Shown: positions 1 to 8,836, counted from the stretch's first letter. The stretch is DNA of 64,000 nucleotides from Pseudoruegeria sp. HB172150 (GCF_013184805.1 NZ_JAATNG010000004.1:309478-373477); one strand, 5' to 3'. Translations and numbers: made by a program. The notes: generated by a model not told the origin, from the letters alone.

Positions 1-796
1 CGGCGGTATCTTCGCGGCGAAGGGCCGGCCGAGTTTCAACCCGCTGATCGTCCACGTGCCCGACATTGATGCGGCCCTCGCCATCGCCGAATTCGATGTG
101 GGTGCAGAGCGGCTGGCCGATGCCTTCTGGCCCGGCGCGCTGACGCTGGTGCTGCCATTGCGCGCAGAGGCGGGGATCGCGCCGTTGGTCACCGCCGGTC
201 TGCCGACGATTGCCCTGCGGGTGCCCGATCACCCGGTCGCGCGGGCGCTGCTGCAACGCGCCGGATGTCCGGTCGCCGCGCCGTCTGCCAACCCCTCCGG
301 GCGGATCAGCCCGACGACGGCAGATCACGTATTGGCGGGCTTGGGCGGCCGGATCGCGGCGGTTCTGGACGGTGGCGCCTGCCCGGTGGGGGTCGAGTCC
401 ACCATCGTCGGAACGTACCCGCAGCCGACGCTGCTGCGGCCCGGCGGGCTGCCGGCCGAGGCGATCGAAGCCTGCCTTGGCGCGCCGCTCGCCGCCCATG
501 GCGGCGGGATAAGCGCGCCGGGGCAGATGGCCTCCCACTACGCGCCCGATAGCCCGATCCGGCTGAACGTGACGGATGCGCGGCCAGGAGAGCGGTTGCT
601 TGGCTTCGGGCCGATGGAAAGCGATCTGAACCTGTCACCGTCCGGCGACTTGACCGAGGCGGCGGCAAACCTGTTCCGGCACCTGCACGCGCTCGACGCC
701 ACGGCGGCGCCCATCGCGGTCGCGCCGATCCCCGAGCACGGGCTTGGCCGCGCGATCAACGACCGGCTGCGGCGCGCCGCCGCGCCACGGGACTAG
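1..796 (+). CDS. sua5: L-threonylcarbamoyladenylate synthase, two-domain Sua5 type (5' end cut by window)
   Basis: Cytoplasmic enzyme that makes threonylcarbamoyl-AMP from threonine, bicarbonate and ATP for the t6A37 modification of tRNAs. The frame is open from base 2 and already encodes the family motif KGRPSFNPLIVHV ahead of the GTG at 56, so the true start lies before the window. APSANPSG, GVESTIVG and LLRPGG follow. After a linker (APGQMASHYAP) there is a further domain of roughly 80 residues, which fits the longer Sua5 form rather than short TsaC. The stop is TAG at 794. It converges on the yqgE-like gene. Confidence 0.9.
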   Translation, partial: GGIFAAKGRPSFNPLIVHVPDIDAALAIAEFDVGAERLADAFWPGALTLVLPLRAEAGIAPLVTAGLPTIALRVPDHPVARALLQRAGCPVAAPSANPSGRISPTTADHVLAGLGGRIAAVLDGGACPVGVESTIVGTYPQPTLLRPGGLPAEAIEACLGAPLAAHGGGISAPGQMASHYAPDSPIRLNVTDARPGERLLGFGPMESDLNLSPSGDLTEAAANLFRHLHALDATAAPIAVAPIPEHGLGRAINDRLRRAAAPRD

Positions 797-811
797 GCTG
801 TCTTCGAAGGG

Positions 812-1387
812 TCAGGCGCGCCCGGCCGCGGCCGAAAGCGTCAACGGGTCGATCCCCAGCGACTTCAGCGCCGCCACCCATTTCGAGGAATTGTCGGGCG
901 CGAACACGATCTCGGGTGTCGCGTCGCAGGTCAGCCAGCCGTTCTGGTGGATCTCGTCCTCCAGCTGGCCCGGCCCCCATCCGGCATAGCCGAGCGCGAG
1001 GATGCGCTGGTCGGGGCCGCCGCCCGCCGCCATGTCCTGCAGGATGTCCAGCGTCGCGGTCATTCCGAACCGTTCGTCGACCTTCAGCGTCGTCGATGCG
1101 GTGGCGTAGTCACCACTGTGCAGGACAAAGCCGCGCCCATGTTCCACCGGCCCGCCGAAATAGACGCCAACGTTCCGGCTGCCGGTGCCGCGCGGGATCT
1201 CGAGCTGCTCCAGCAGGTCGTCCATCGCCAGTCCCGGCGCGGGCTTGTTGACGATCAGGCCCATCGAGCCGTCATCGGAATGGGCGCAAAGAAACACCAC
1301 GCTCTTCTCGAAGTGCGGGTCGCCCATTCCGGGCATGGCGATCAGGAGCTTGCCGCTCAGATCGGTGAACTCTCCGCCGGGGGTCAT
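812..1387 (-). CDS. YqgE/AlgH family protein (UPF0301)
   Basis: Member of the YqgE/AlgH family, whose biochemical role is not settled; some homologues affect transcription or alginate regulation. Signature stretches are LLIAMPGMGDPHF near the N terminus, MGLIVNKPAP, VYFGGPVEHGRGFVLHS and ALGYAGWGPGQLEDEI. The ATG at 1387 gives 191 residues, close to the usual family size. An in-frame TTG at 1423 would add 12 residues that do not look like the family and is less likely. It is a lone gene, convergent with sua5 and divergent from the DsbD-like gene. Confidence 0.85.
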   Translation of the reverse strand: MTPGGEFTDLSGKLLIAMPGMGDPHFEKSVVFLCAHSDDGSMGLIVNKPAPGLAMDDLLEQLEIPRGTGSRNVGVYFGGPVEHGRGFVLHSGDYATASTTLKVDERFGMTATLDILQDMAAGGGPDQRILALGYAGWGPGQLEDEIHQNGWLTCDATPEIVFAPDNSSKWVAALKSLGIDPLTLSAAAGRA

Positions 1388-1502
1388 GGGATCATCATCG
1401 CGGGATTCGAGGCCGGGCCGCAAGTGGGCGATTTATCACAGATCGCAGAGTATCGCCGGATTGTGATTTCCGCTTTACGAAGCGGTGCATAAATTAGCGC
1501 CG

Positions 1503-2324
1503 ATGCTCAAACGCCTGCTCATATCCGGATTCCTGGCCCTCGGTCTTGCTCCCGCTCTCGGCGGCGCGGCGCTTGCCGGCAGCGGTTTAACGCCGGCGGC
1601 TCCGGCGGATATCAGCGTGCTTCCCGGCTGGCGCACGCCCAACGGCACGCATATGACGGCGCTGAAAATCACGCTAGCCCCCGGGTGGAAGACCTACTGG
1701 CGCGCGCCGGGCGATGCGGGCATCCCGCCGCGCTTCGACTGGCAGGGGTCCGAGAACCTGCAGCGCGTCCAGTTTCACTGGCCCGTGCCGCATGTGTTCG
1801 AGCAGAACGGCATGCGCACGGTCGGCTACAAGAACGAGCTGATACTGCCGATCGAACTGACCCCGCAGGCCGACGGCCAGGACATCATCCTGCGCGCTGC
1901 GGTGGAGCTTGGCGTATGTCAGGATATCTGCCTGCCGATGAACGTCCGTGTCTCGGCCGACCTGATGCCGGACGGCCCCGCGGATGCCCGCATCCGCGCG
2001 GCGCTGGCAAACCGGCCGTTCACCGCGGTCGAGATCGGGATGGCCGAAGCGAAATGCGCGGTGGAGCCGATCAAGGACGGTCTGCGCATCACCGCAACGC
2101 TGAACCTGCCAAGCCTCGGCGCGGGTGAGGTGGCGGTGTTCGAACATGCGGATCAGACGATCTGGGTCGCCGAGGCCGACGCGCATCGCGCCGGCGGCAC
2201 ATTGACCGCCGTGACAGAGATGGTTCCCCCGTCGAACAAGCCGTTTTCTCTGGACCGGTCGCAGATCCGTATCACCGTGCTCGGCGGCGATCAGGCGGTG
2301 GATATCGAAGGCTGCACCGGCTGA
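1503..2324 (+). CDS. Exported DsbD N-terminal-domain protein (disulfide-reductase-like, stand-alone)
   Basis: A 273-residue exported protein starting at the ATG at 1503, with a signal peptide (MLKRLLISGFLALGLAPAL, then a small-residue cleavage region). The body resembles the periplasmic alpha domain of the thiol:disulfide interchange protein DsbD, including the paired cysteines in VCQDICLP. In DsbD this domain passes electrons from the membrane to periplasmic partners. Here the transmembrane beta and thioredoxin gamma domains are missing, so it must work with a separate membrane partner or do something else. An in-frame GTG at 1485 would put residues in front of the signal peptide and is less likely. 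Confidence 0.75.
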   Translation: MLKRLLISGFLALGLAPALGGAALAGSGLTPAAPADISVLPGWRTPNGTHMTALKITLAPGWKTYWRAPGDAGIPPRFDWQGSENLQRVQFHWPVPHVFEQNGMRTVGYKNELILPIELTPQADGQDIILRAAVELGVCQDICLPMNVRVSADLMPDGPADARIRAALANRPFTAVEIGMAEAKCAVEPIKDGLRITATLNLPSLGAGEVAVFEHADQTIWVAEADAHRAGGTLTAVTEMVPPSNKPFSLDRSQIRITVLGGDQAVDIEGCTG

Positions 2325-2328
2325 GCGG

Positions 2329-2658
2329 TCAGCCCAGCAGGTAAAGCAGCCCGTAAAGCACCGCCGCCCCGGCGAACACCGCCCATAGCAGGCTTTTCGT
2401 GATGTATCCGACAATCAACGTCGCCGCCGCCGCGGCAAGTCGCGCGGGATCGGTCTGGCCCCCGGTCGCCTGCGGCCAGATCACCAGCGGCGCCACCAGC
2501 CCCGGCAGAACCGCGACCGGCGTGTAACGCAGGTGGCGCAGGATCCACGGCGGCAGCTTGCGGTCGCCGATGATCCCGAGGAACGAGTAGCGGATCAGGA
2601 AGGTGCCGATCCCCAGGAGCACGATGATGGTCCAAAGCTCGGCATTGCTGACGTTCAT
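2329..2658 (-). CDS. azlD: AzlD-family branched-chain amino acid exporter small subunit
   Basis: Small inner-membrane protein (109 residues, several hydrophobic spans) of the AzlD family, which pairs with AzlC to export branched-chain amino acids or analogues. Family-like features are the N-terminal IGTFLIRYSF segment and the PPWILRHLRYTPVAVLPGLV stretch. Its ATG overlaps the azlC stop (ATGA, 2655-2658), showing translational coupling. The substrate cannot be read from the sequence. Confidence 0.85.
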   Translation of the reverse strand: MNVSNAELWTIIVLLGIGTFLIRYSFLGIIGDRKLPPWILRHLRYTPVAVLPGLVAPLVIWPQATGGQTDPARLAAAAATLIVGYITKSLLWAVFAGAAVLYGLLYLLG

Positions 2659-3386
2659 TGCATGCGCGCCTCCAGCCAGAGTTCCACCCGCGCGCCGACG
2701 ATCATCGCGACGACCCCCGCAACCAGCACGCCCAGTCCCGAAGGCAGCCACGCAAAGGCCAGCGCCACGAGGATCGAGGTCACCGCCGCCGCCACATGGG
2801 CCAGCGTGCGCAGCGCCGGGGCGATGATGCCGAGAAACGCGATGGGCACGATGAAATCCAGCGCGAATTCCGGCGGTATCCGGGTGCCGAAGGCGGCGCC
2901 GAGCCAGGTAAAGATGTACCAGGGCGGGCAGATCGGGGTAGCCACGCCAAGGAAATAGGCGATCCGGTTCGCCATCGGCATTGCCGGACGGTTCTCGTAT
3001 TCCGCCTGTGACAGCGCATAGGTCTGGTCGACGTTGAAATAGGCGATCACCATCCGCAGCGGCGTCCGCGCGTCGCCCAGATAGGGAACAAGTGCCGCGG
3101 AATACATCGCCATGCGCAGGTTCACCGCCAGCGAGGCCGCCAGCACGATGTAAACCGGCGCGTGATCCTGCAATAGCTGGATCGCCGTCAGCTGCGCTGC
3201 GCCGGCGATCACGAGGACGGAAAAGCCCATGGTCTGCGTGATCGACAGCCCGGCTTCGACCGCGACAACACCGAAAAGCATCGCGAAGGGAACGAGGATG
3301 ACAAGGAACGGCGTGCCGTGCCGCAATCCGCGCCAATAGGATTGCGCCGGCGTTTCCGCAAACGGCGCCGCCTCAGGCGAAGACAC
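2655..3386 (-). CDS. azlC: AzlC-family branched-chain amino acid exporter large subunit
   Basis: Inner-membrane AzlC-type permease, 243 residues, forming the large subunit of an amino acid exporter with AzlD. Segments such as FRHGTPF-like (GLRHGTPFLV), AAQLTAIQLL, NLRMAMYSAAL and GVATPICPPWYIF match the family. I chose the GTG at 3384-3386, which overlaps the end of the upstream membrane-protein gene; any longer frame would run through that gene's coding sequence. A GGAAGG sequence lies about 10 bases before it. The order membrane protein-azlC-azlD with overlaps indicates one transcript. Confidence 0.85.
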   Translation of the reverse strand: MSSPEAAPFAETPAQSYWRGLRHGTPFLVILVPFAMLFGVVAVEAGLSITQTMGFSVLVIAGAAQLTAIQLLQDHAPVYIVLAASLAVNLRMAMYSAALVPYLGDARTPLRMVIAYFNVDQTYALSQAEYENRPAMPMANRIAYFLGVATPICPPWYIFTWLGAAFGTRIPPEFALDFIVPIAFLGIIAPALRTLAHVAAAVTSILVALAFAWLPSGLGVLVAGVVAMIVGARVELWLEARMQ

Positions 3387-4377
3387 CGGCCACCCTTCCC
3401 AGCAGCATGAAGGCGCGCGCGGTGCGGGTGTCGGAAAGTTCGGCGAGTTCAGCGTCGGTTGCGGTCGGCTCAAAGGCCACCAGCATGGCGTCGAAGCGGC
3501 GCAGGAAATGGTGCACCGCGTCGCGGAATTCCGGGTCCTGCCGCATCCGGCCCGCCGACAGGGCCAGCGAGCTGCGGTCGCGCACGCCACCCAGCGCAGC
3601 GATGGTACGGCCGCGTTCGCCCGCGGCAAAGCGGCGCCAGATCTCGGGGCGGGCGCGGTCCGGAGTAAGGTCATCCATGTAGATGCCTTCCTCGGCCAGG
3701 CTGGTCAGCACGCCCTGCGCAGCAGTGATCAGCTGCGCGGTCTGCCGGTCGTGCAGGGCCAGCCGCAGGGCGCGGAAGCCCTCCTTGTCGTCGGCATTCT
3801 CGGGGAAATTCAGGGCGCGCAGGAAATCCGCAACGCTGACCGGTTCCGCCAGCGCCTCTGACGGGGTGCCGAGCGCCAGCGATCCCTGGTCGTCGGCGGT
3901 TCCGACCGGCCTTGTGGGCAGGGCATTGGCATCGGGCGGGCGAACCTGCGGCGAGTGGCGGATCGAGGTGAAGGTAGTCAGCGCGGTTTCCGCCTTTCGG
4001 GCGGTGCGGGCGATCTCTTCCAGTTTCTGTTCGACGGTTGGCTGCATCGCGCCCGCCGGCGGTGTCTGGGTCAGCACATAGCTTTCCCGGATCGCGTCGA
4101 TGGCCGCCTGCAGGCGCGTGGATTCCTCGCGCATGATCCGCGAAGACCGGGCAGCCGCCGCGCCGATCCACATCATCGCCACGGGAAGGAACAGCACCAG
4201 CAGCATGAAGACGAAGTTCATCCGCTCCAGCGGCTGCCGGCCGTCCGGTTCGGAAAACAGGTAATAAAGGCCGACCAGCACGATCCAGAGCACCGACACG
4301 ACGGCGGCGATGATCTCTGCGGCGCTGGATTTGCTGGGGCCTGAATTCCGGTAGGTGCGTCGTCTCGGCTTTGCCAT
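3373..4377 (-). CDS. Conserved membrane-anchored protein of unknown function
   Basis: I do not recognise the family. The 334-residue protein (ATG at 4377; a GTG one codon earlier is possible) has a basic N terminus (MAKPRRRTYRN), two transmembrane helices at about residues 20-45 and 55-78, then a cytoplasmic part. That part has a likely coiled coil (about 80-145), a Pro/Ala-rich linker and a helical domain from about 190 to the C terminus. Its end overlaps the GTG of azlC, so it is the first gene of the azlCD transcript, but nothing links it directly to export. Confidence 0.8.
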   Translation of the reverse strand: MAKPRRRTYRNSGPSKSSAAEIIAAVVSVLWIVLVGLYYLFSEPDGRQPLERMNFVFMLLVLFLPVAMMWIGAAAARSSRIMREESTRLQAAIDAIRESYVLTQTPPAGAMQPTVEQKLEEIARTARKAETALTTFTSIRHSPQVRPPDANALPTRPVGTADDQGSLALGTPSEALAEPVSVADFLRALNFPENADDKEGFRALRLALHDRQTAQLITAAQGVLTSLAEEGIYMDDLTPDRARPEIWRRFAAGERGRTIAALGGVRDRSSLALSAGRMRQDPEFRDAVHHFLRRFDAMLVAFEPTATDAELAELSDTRTARAFMLLGRVAGVFA

Positions 4378-4410
4378 CACGTATCTCGATACGGCCGCGC
4401 TGCGGGCCGC

Positions 4411-4881
4411 TTATTTGTAAGCGATGCTGAGCACCTCATAGCTCTTCTCGCCGCCGGGCGTACGCACCTCGACACTGTCGCCTTCATGCTTGCCGATCAG
4501 CGCGCGCGCGATCGGAGAGGCGATGTTGAGCTTGCCGCTGGAAATATCCGCCTCCGGCTCGCCGACGATCTGATAGGTCTTTTCCTCGTCCGTATCCTCG
4601 TCGACCAGCGTCACCGTGGCGCCGAACTTGATCGCGCCGGACAGCTTTTCGGGGTCGATCACGTCCGCCCGGCCGATGATCGCCTCAAGCTCCTTGATCC
4701 GGGTCTCGATAAAGCCCTGCTTTTCACGCGCGGCGTGGTATTCGGCGTTTTCCGACAGGTCGCCATGCTCGCGCGCCTCTGCAATGGCACGGATCACGGC
4801 CGGCCGTTCGACCGACTTCAGGGTCTTCAATTCGCTGTTCAGCACGGTATAGCCCGTGCGGGTCAGTGGTATCTTATCCAT
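4411..4881 (-). CDS. greA: Transcription elongation factor GreA
   Basis: Cytoplasmic factor that enters the secondary channel of RNA polymerase and stimulates cleavage of backtracked transcripts. Its 156 residues match the family length. The N-terminal coiled coil carries the acidic tip signature [18 protein letters not shown], and the C-terminal FKBP-like domain follows ([27 protein letters not shown]). It is transcribed alone; the next gene downstream starts a different overlapping set. Confidence 0.97.
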   Translation of the reverse strand: MDKIPLTRTGYTVLNSELKTLKSVERPAVIRAIAEAREHGDLSENAEYHAAREKQGFIETRIKELEAIIGRADVIDPEKLSGAIKFGATVTLVDEDTDEEKTYQIVGEPEADISSGKLNIASPIARALIGKHEGDSVEVRTPGGEKSYEVLSIAYK

Positions 4882-5027
4882 GGGTCCGACGATGTTTCGG
4901 AAGACAGGCTTGGCTGTCTACCTCATCGCATGGGACCGGAAAGTCAAGCGCAAGGCCGTGATTGCCCGCATCGCGCGAGCGGGGAAAAACACGATGCGGG
5001 CGATGAGATACGGCGGATCACGCCGGA

Positions 5028-5414
5028 TCAGCCGGGATAGCTGACCACCTCGTATTCCACCCCGTCATGGTCGTGGAAATAGAACCGGCGGCCGGGCTCG
5101 TAATCGGCATGGCTGTGCGGTGCAAAGCCCTTGGCCTTTACCCGGTCCTCGATCTCGTCGAGGTCGTCGACGACGATGCCGACATGGTTCAGCCCGCCGA
5201 CGGTGTAATAGCTGATATCCTTCTTCGGCTGCAGCTTGCCCGGATTGTAGATCGCCAGGTAACTGCCGTTGCTGCCGACATGCACGGTTCGGCCGCCATG
5301 GATCGCGTCGCCCTGCCAGCGCACGTCCCAGCCGAAGATATCGCACAGCCAGGCGGCGGTGGCGTCGGGGTCGGACACGGTGATGTTCGCGTGTTCCAGC
5401 GTAGATTGGGTCAT
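5028..5414 (-). CDS. VOC-superfamily (glyoxalase-like) metalloenzyme
   Basis: A single-module vicinal-oxygen-chelate protein of 128 residues with two beta-alpha-beta-beta-beta units: LEHANITVSDPDATAAWL and LNHVGIVVDDLDEIEDRV. Potential metal ligands are the His of LEHANI, the His of LNHVGI and the Glu near the end (VEYEVVSY). The family includes lactoylglutathione lyases, resistance proteins and dioxygenases. The substrate is not predictable from this sequence. A palindrome lies just before the ribosome binding site (5426-5442). Confidence 0.8.
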   Translation of the reverse strand: MTQSTLEHANITVSDPDATAAWLCDIFGWDVRWQGDAIHGGRTVHVGSNGSYLAIYNPGKLQPKKDISYYTVGGLNHVGIVVDDLDEIEDRVKAKGFAPHSHADYEPGRRFYFHDHDGVEYEVVSYPG

Positions 5415-5425
5415 GATCTCGTCCT

Positions 5426-5442
5426 CGAATCTAAGAGATTCG
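5426..5442 (-). promoter_or_regulatory. 7-bp perfect inverted repeat next to the VOC gene start
   Basis: CGAATCT-aag-AGATTCG lies 12 bases before the ATG of the VOC gene and abuts its GAGGA ribosome binding site. It could be an operator or an RNA hairpin that affects translation. No cognate regulator is visible nearby, so this is structural evidence only. Confidence 0.4.
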
Positions 5443-5520
5443 TCTTGTAATTCCTCAAGTTCACTTCAGGTCAAGACCCGTGTTAGCGCCCGACAGGCGG
5501 TTCGCAACGCAGTGTCGCGA

Positions 5521-5549
5521 TTGACCCGCCGGTAAGCCGTCTTTACCTG
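5521..5549 (+). promoter_or_regulatory. Possible promoter of the ETF-QO gene
   Basis: TTGACC (5521-5526) and TACCTG (5544-5549) are separated by 17 bases and lie about 50 bases before the ETF-QO start. The -35 is good and the -10 weak by the sigma-70 consensus, so this is a tentative call. Confidence 0.3.
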
Positions 5550-5599
5550 TGTTTCGGACCCAGCGAACCGGGCAGACTTAGGACAGGGGATAGCGAGGC

Positions 5600-7243
5600 A
5601 TGGCCGAGATCGAACGCGAGTCGATGGAATATGACGTGGTGATCGTGGGGGCCGGCCCAGCCGGACTTTCCGCCGCCATCCGTCTGAAACAGCTCGATTC
5701 CGACCTCAGCGTTGTGGTGCTGGAAAAGGGCTCCGAGGTCGGCGCCCACATCCTGTCTGGCGCGGTGCTGGACCCCTGCGGTCTCGACGCGCTGATCCCC
5801 GACTGGAAGGAAAAGGGCGCACCGATCACCGTGCCGGTGACCAGGGACAATTTCTATCTGCTGGGCGAGGGCGGCAAGATCCGCGTCCCCAACTGGCCGA
5901 TGCCGCCACTGATGTCGAACCACGGCAACTACATCGTCTCGATGGGCAATGTCTGCCGCTGGGTGGCCGAGCAGGCAGAGGCGCTGGGCGTCGAGATCTT
6001 CCCCGGCATGGCCTGTTCCGAGCTGGTCTATGACGGCGACCGCGTGAAGGGCGTCGTCGCCGGCGTCTTCGGGCTGGAACCCGACGGCTCCTACGGCCCG
6101 AACACCGAGCCGGGCATGGAACTGCACGGCAAGTACGTGATGATCGCCGAGGGCGTGCGCGGATCGCTCGCCAAGGAGCTGATCGCGAAATACGAGCTGT
6201 CGAAGGACTCCGAGCCGCAGAAATTCGGCATCGGCATGAAGGAAATCTGGGAGGTCGACCCCGCCAAGCACCGCGAGGGCACCGTCACCCACACGATGGG
6301 CTGGCCGCTGGGCAAGAACGCGGGCGGCGGATCGTTCATCTACCACCTCGACAACAACCAGGTCTATGTCGGCTTCGTCGTGCACCTGAACTACGCCAAC
6401 CCGTACCTGTCTCCCTACCAGGAATTCCAGCGCTTCAAGCACCACCCGGTGGTGAAGGACCTGCTGGAAGGCGGCAAGCGCGTCGCCTACGGCGCCCGCG
6501 CCATCACCGAGGGCGGCTATCAGTCGATGCCCAAGGCGGTCTTCCCCGGCGGCCTGCTGCTGGGCTGTTCCGTCGGGCTGGTCAACGTGCCGCGGATCAA
6601 GGGCAACCACAACGCGATGCTCTCGGGCAAGGCGGCGGCGGAACATGCCTACGAGGCGATCCAGGCGGGTCGCGAGGGCGACGAACTGACCGGCTACGAT
6701 GCCGAACTGCGCGAAGGGCCCATCGGCAAGGACCTGAAGAAAGTGCGCAACGTGAAACCGCTATGGTCGAAGCGTGGCCTGCTGACCTCGCTGACGCTGG
6801 GCGGCTTCGACATGTGGACCAACACGCTGGGCTTCTCGCTGCTGGGCACGGTCAAACACGGCAAGACCGACGCCGCCGCCACCGGCAAGGCGTCGGATTA
6901 CGCGCCCATCGACTATCCCAAGCCCGACGGCAAGATCAGCTTCGACCGGCTGACCAATGTCAGCTTCTCGATGACCAACCACGAGGAATCGCAGCCCTGT
7001 CACCTGCACCTCAAGGACCCCTCGATCCCGATCGCGGTGAACCTTCCGGAATACGCCGAACCCGCGCAGCGCTACTGCCCGGCGGGCGTCTACGAGGTGG
7101 TCGAAAAGGACGGCAAGCCGGAATTCGTCATCAACTTCCAGAACTGCGTCCACTGCAAGACCTGCGACATCAAGGACCCCAGCCAGAACATCAACTGGAC
7201 CACGCCGCAGGGCGGGGACGGGCCGAACTATCCGAATATGTAA
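5600..7243 (+). CDS. Electron transfer flavoprotein-ubiquinone oxidoreductase
   Basis: Inner-membrane-associated flavo-iron-sulfur enzyme that passes electrons from reduced ETF (acyl-CoA, sarcosine and dimethylglycine dehydrogenases) to ubiquinone. The 547 residues match the family. The FAD-binding motif GAGPAGLSAAIRL is at about residues 15-27. The C-terminal domain carries the [4Fe-4S] cysteines in CPAGVYEV and NCVHCKTCDIKDP. It starts at an ATG after a GCGAGG ribosome binding site and is a single gene with a GC hairpin after it. The etfAB genes are not in the window. Confidence 0.97.
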   Translation: MAEIERESMEYDVVIVGAGPAGLSAAIRLKQLDSDLSVVVLEKGSEVGAHILSGAVLDPCGLDALIPDWKEKGAPITVPVTRDNFYLLGEGGKIRVPNWPMPPLMSNHGNYIVSMGNVCRWVAEQAEALGVEIFPGMACSELVYDGDRVKGVVAGVFGLEPDGSYGPNTEPGMELHGKYVMIAEGVRGSLAKELIAKYELSKDSEPQKFGIGMKEIWEVDPAKHREGTVTHTMGWPLGKNAGGGSFIYHLDNNQVYVGFVVHLNYANPYLSPYQEFQRFKHHPVVKDLLEGGKRVAYGARAITEGGYQSMPKAVFPGGLLLGCSVGLVNVPRIKGNHNAMLSGKAAAEHAYEAIQAGREGDELTGYDAELREGPIGKDLKKVRNVKPLWSKRGLLTSLTLGGFDMWTNTLGFSLLGTVKHGKTDAAATGKASDYAPIDYPKPDGKISFDRLTNVSFSMTNHEESQPCHLHLKDPSIPIAVNLPEYAEPAQRYCPAGVYEVVEKDGKPEFVINFQNCVHCKTCDIKDPSQNINWTTPQGGDGPNYPNM

Positions 7244-7264
7244 GGCGAGCGCCGAGTAACTGTC

Positions 7265-7284
7265 GGGGCGGCAGCAACCGCCCC
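7265..7284. terminator. Stem-loop between convergent ETF-QO and the His/Met-rich protein gene
   Basis: GGGGCGG-cagcaa-CCGCCCC forms a 7-bp GC stem 20 bases after the ETF-QO stop and just past the stop of the opposing gene. No U-tract follows, so terminator function is inferred from position only. Confidence 0.5.
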
Positions 7285-7291
7285 AACCCGC

Positions 7292-7909
7292 TCAGTTCCC
7301 CGCCCGCTGCATCATCATCTCGTGGACCGCCTGCATGCCCCGGTCCGCCATCGCCGAGACCTCGGCGGCGTGGGTGTGCATCGCTTCCACCAGCTCCGGG
7401 TCTTCCGAGGTCTGAACCACGACGATCCCCTCGTCGGTGACGTCGATCTCGGTGTCGATCAGGTCGCCGCGTTCGAAGAAGATGTCGAGCGTGGGGCTCT
7501 GGATGAAGATCTGGGGGTCGTCGCCGGATTCGACGCGGCCGATCATGCCGGTGACATGGTTGACCAGCACTTCCATCACCGCCTCGTCGGAAGACCGGGT
7601 CACCGTGCGGATCCCGTTCGGCAGGTTGGTGACCTGGCGCGAAATCGTCGGGAAGTTGCGGAACATGACCGCCAGATCCGCGCTTTCCTCCGGGGTCGCG
7701 TTGAGGCCGCGAAGCCCCGGCATGGTGACCTCGTCATGGCCGGTGCCATCCGCGCCGTGCCCATGCATGCCGCCGCCCATGCCATGCCCGAACATCTGCG
7801 CCTCCGAGGCGGCCGGACCCAACAGGCAGGCGGCGGACAGTGCCATGATGGAAAATAGGCGGATGCCGGACAGGACGGAACGGAAACGCGGGCTACTCGG
7901 GAACGACAT
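7292..7909 (-). CDS. Exported His/Met-rich protein of unknown function
   Basis: I do not recognise the family. The 205-residue product starts at the ATG at 7909 behind a clear AAGGAG site. It has a signal peptide (about residues 1-38, ending SEAQ), followed directly by a metal-binding-looking stretch, MFGHGMGGGMHGHGADGTGH. The rest is a compact alpha/beta domain with NLPNGIRTVTRSSDEAV and VNHVTGMIGRVESGD, ending in MQAVHEMMMQRAGN. The His/Met enrichment right after the cleavage site suggests copper or other metal binding in the periplasm; that is inference. Confidence 0.7.
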   Translation of the reverse strand: MSFPSSPRFRSVLSGIRLFSIMALSAACLLGPAASEAQMFGHGMGGGMHGHGADGTGHDEVTMPGLRGLNATPEESADLAVMFRNFPTISRQVTNLPNGIRTVTRSSDEAVMEVLVNHVTGMIGRVESGDDPQIFIQSPTLDIFFERGDLIDTEIDVTDEGIVVVQTSEDPELVEAMHTHAAEVSAMADRGMQAVHEMMMQRAGN

Positions 7910-8027
7910 GCAAACTCTCCTTAGGGCAGGTCCGGGATCTGGATACCGCCCCGCCGCGGTGAATCCAAATGTTATATGCAAAACCACGAATTTGTTACAG
8001 GACGACCCGGTCCCTGCGCCTGGACCT

Positions 8028-8777
8028 TCACCATGGCATCGCCCCGCTGTTGGCGGAAAAGCTGCCCGTCGGGGTGCCGGGGTCCAACAGTGCCAGCCGG
8101 ACGGGCTGCCGCGCGCCTTCCGCGACCGTCTGGGTGCCGAGGAAGGTATTGAGATCCGTCTTGGTAAAGCCGGGACAGACGGCATTGACCCTGATATTGG
8201 TGTCCTCGAGGTCGATGGCAAAAGCCAGCGTTACCGCGTTCAGAGCGGTCTTCGAGGCCGAATAGGTGCCGAATTTATCGCGGCTGGGATTGTCGGGCCG
8301 GGAATGTAGCGTCAGCGATCCGGCGCCGCTGGACACGTTCACGATGCGCGCATCGGGTGCTTCGCGAAGCAGCGGCAGCATCGCCTGCGTGACAGAGACG
8401 ACGCCGAACACGTTGGTTTCGAAGACCGTACACAGTTCGTCCATCGCAACCGCACTCATCCGGGTCGCGGCGATGATATCGTCAAAGCTCCGCTCCGGGC
8501 CCCCGGCATGCGAGATGCCGGCATTGTTGACCAGCACGTCGAGGCGGCCGAACTCGCGTCGCACACGATCCGCCGCGGCGGCGACGGACACCTCATCGGT
8601 GACGTCGAGCTGGATCGCATGGGCATCGCCCTCGACCCCGGCGGCTGCGGTGTCGCCTTTTTCCAGGTCGCGCGATCCCAAAAGCACGGTGAAGCCGCGC
8701 GCCGCGAGTTCCCTTGCGATCTGGAACCCTATCCCCTTGTTGGCTCCGGTGACGAGGGCGACGGGTTTGTCCTGCAT
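8028..8777 (-). CDS. Short-chain dehydrogenase/reductase (SDR), TetR-controlled
   Basis: Classical SDR of 249 residues: cofactor motif TGANKGIGF near the N terminus, NNAG, and the active-site pair Ser (NVSSGAGS) and Tyr/Lys (YSASKTA). The Arg of GSRDLEKG after beta-2 suggests NADP(H). The C terminus (GTPTGSFSANSGAMPW) resembles carbonyl-reductase-like SDRs. It is divergent from a TetR gene, with two palindromes in the shared region, so it is very probably the repressor's target. The substrate is unknown. Confidence 0.9.
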   Translation of the reverse strand: MQDKPVALVTGANKGIGFQIARELAARGFTVLLGSRDLEKGDTAAAGVEGDAHAIQLDVTDEVSVAAAADRVRREFGRLDVLVNNAGISHAGGPERSFDDIIAATRMSAVAMDELCTVFETNVFGVVSVTQAMLPLLREAPDARIVNVSSGAGSLTLHSRPDNPSRDKFGTYSASKTALNAVTLAFAIDLEDTNIRVNAVCPGFTKTDLNTFLGTQTVAEGARQPVRLALLDPGTPTGSFSANSGAMPW

Positions 8778-8836
8778 GGTGGCATCCCTTCATGGTTTGG
8801 CTTGGAAATGTCGCCGTTCCGGATTAGGTATCGGAT

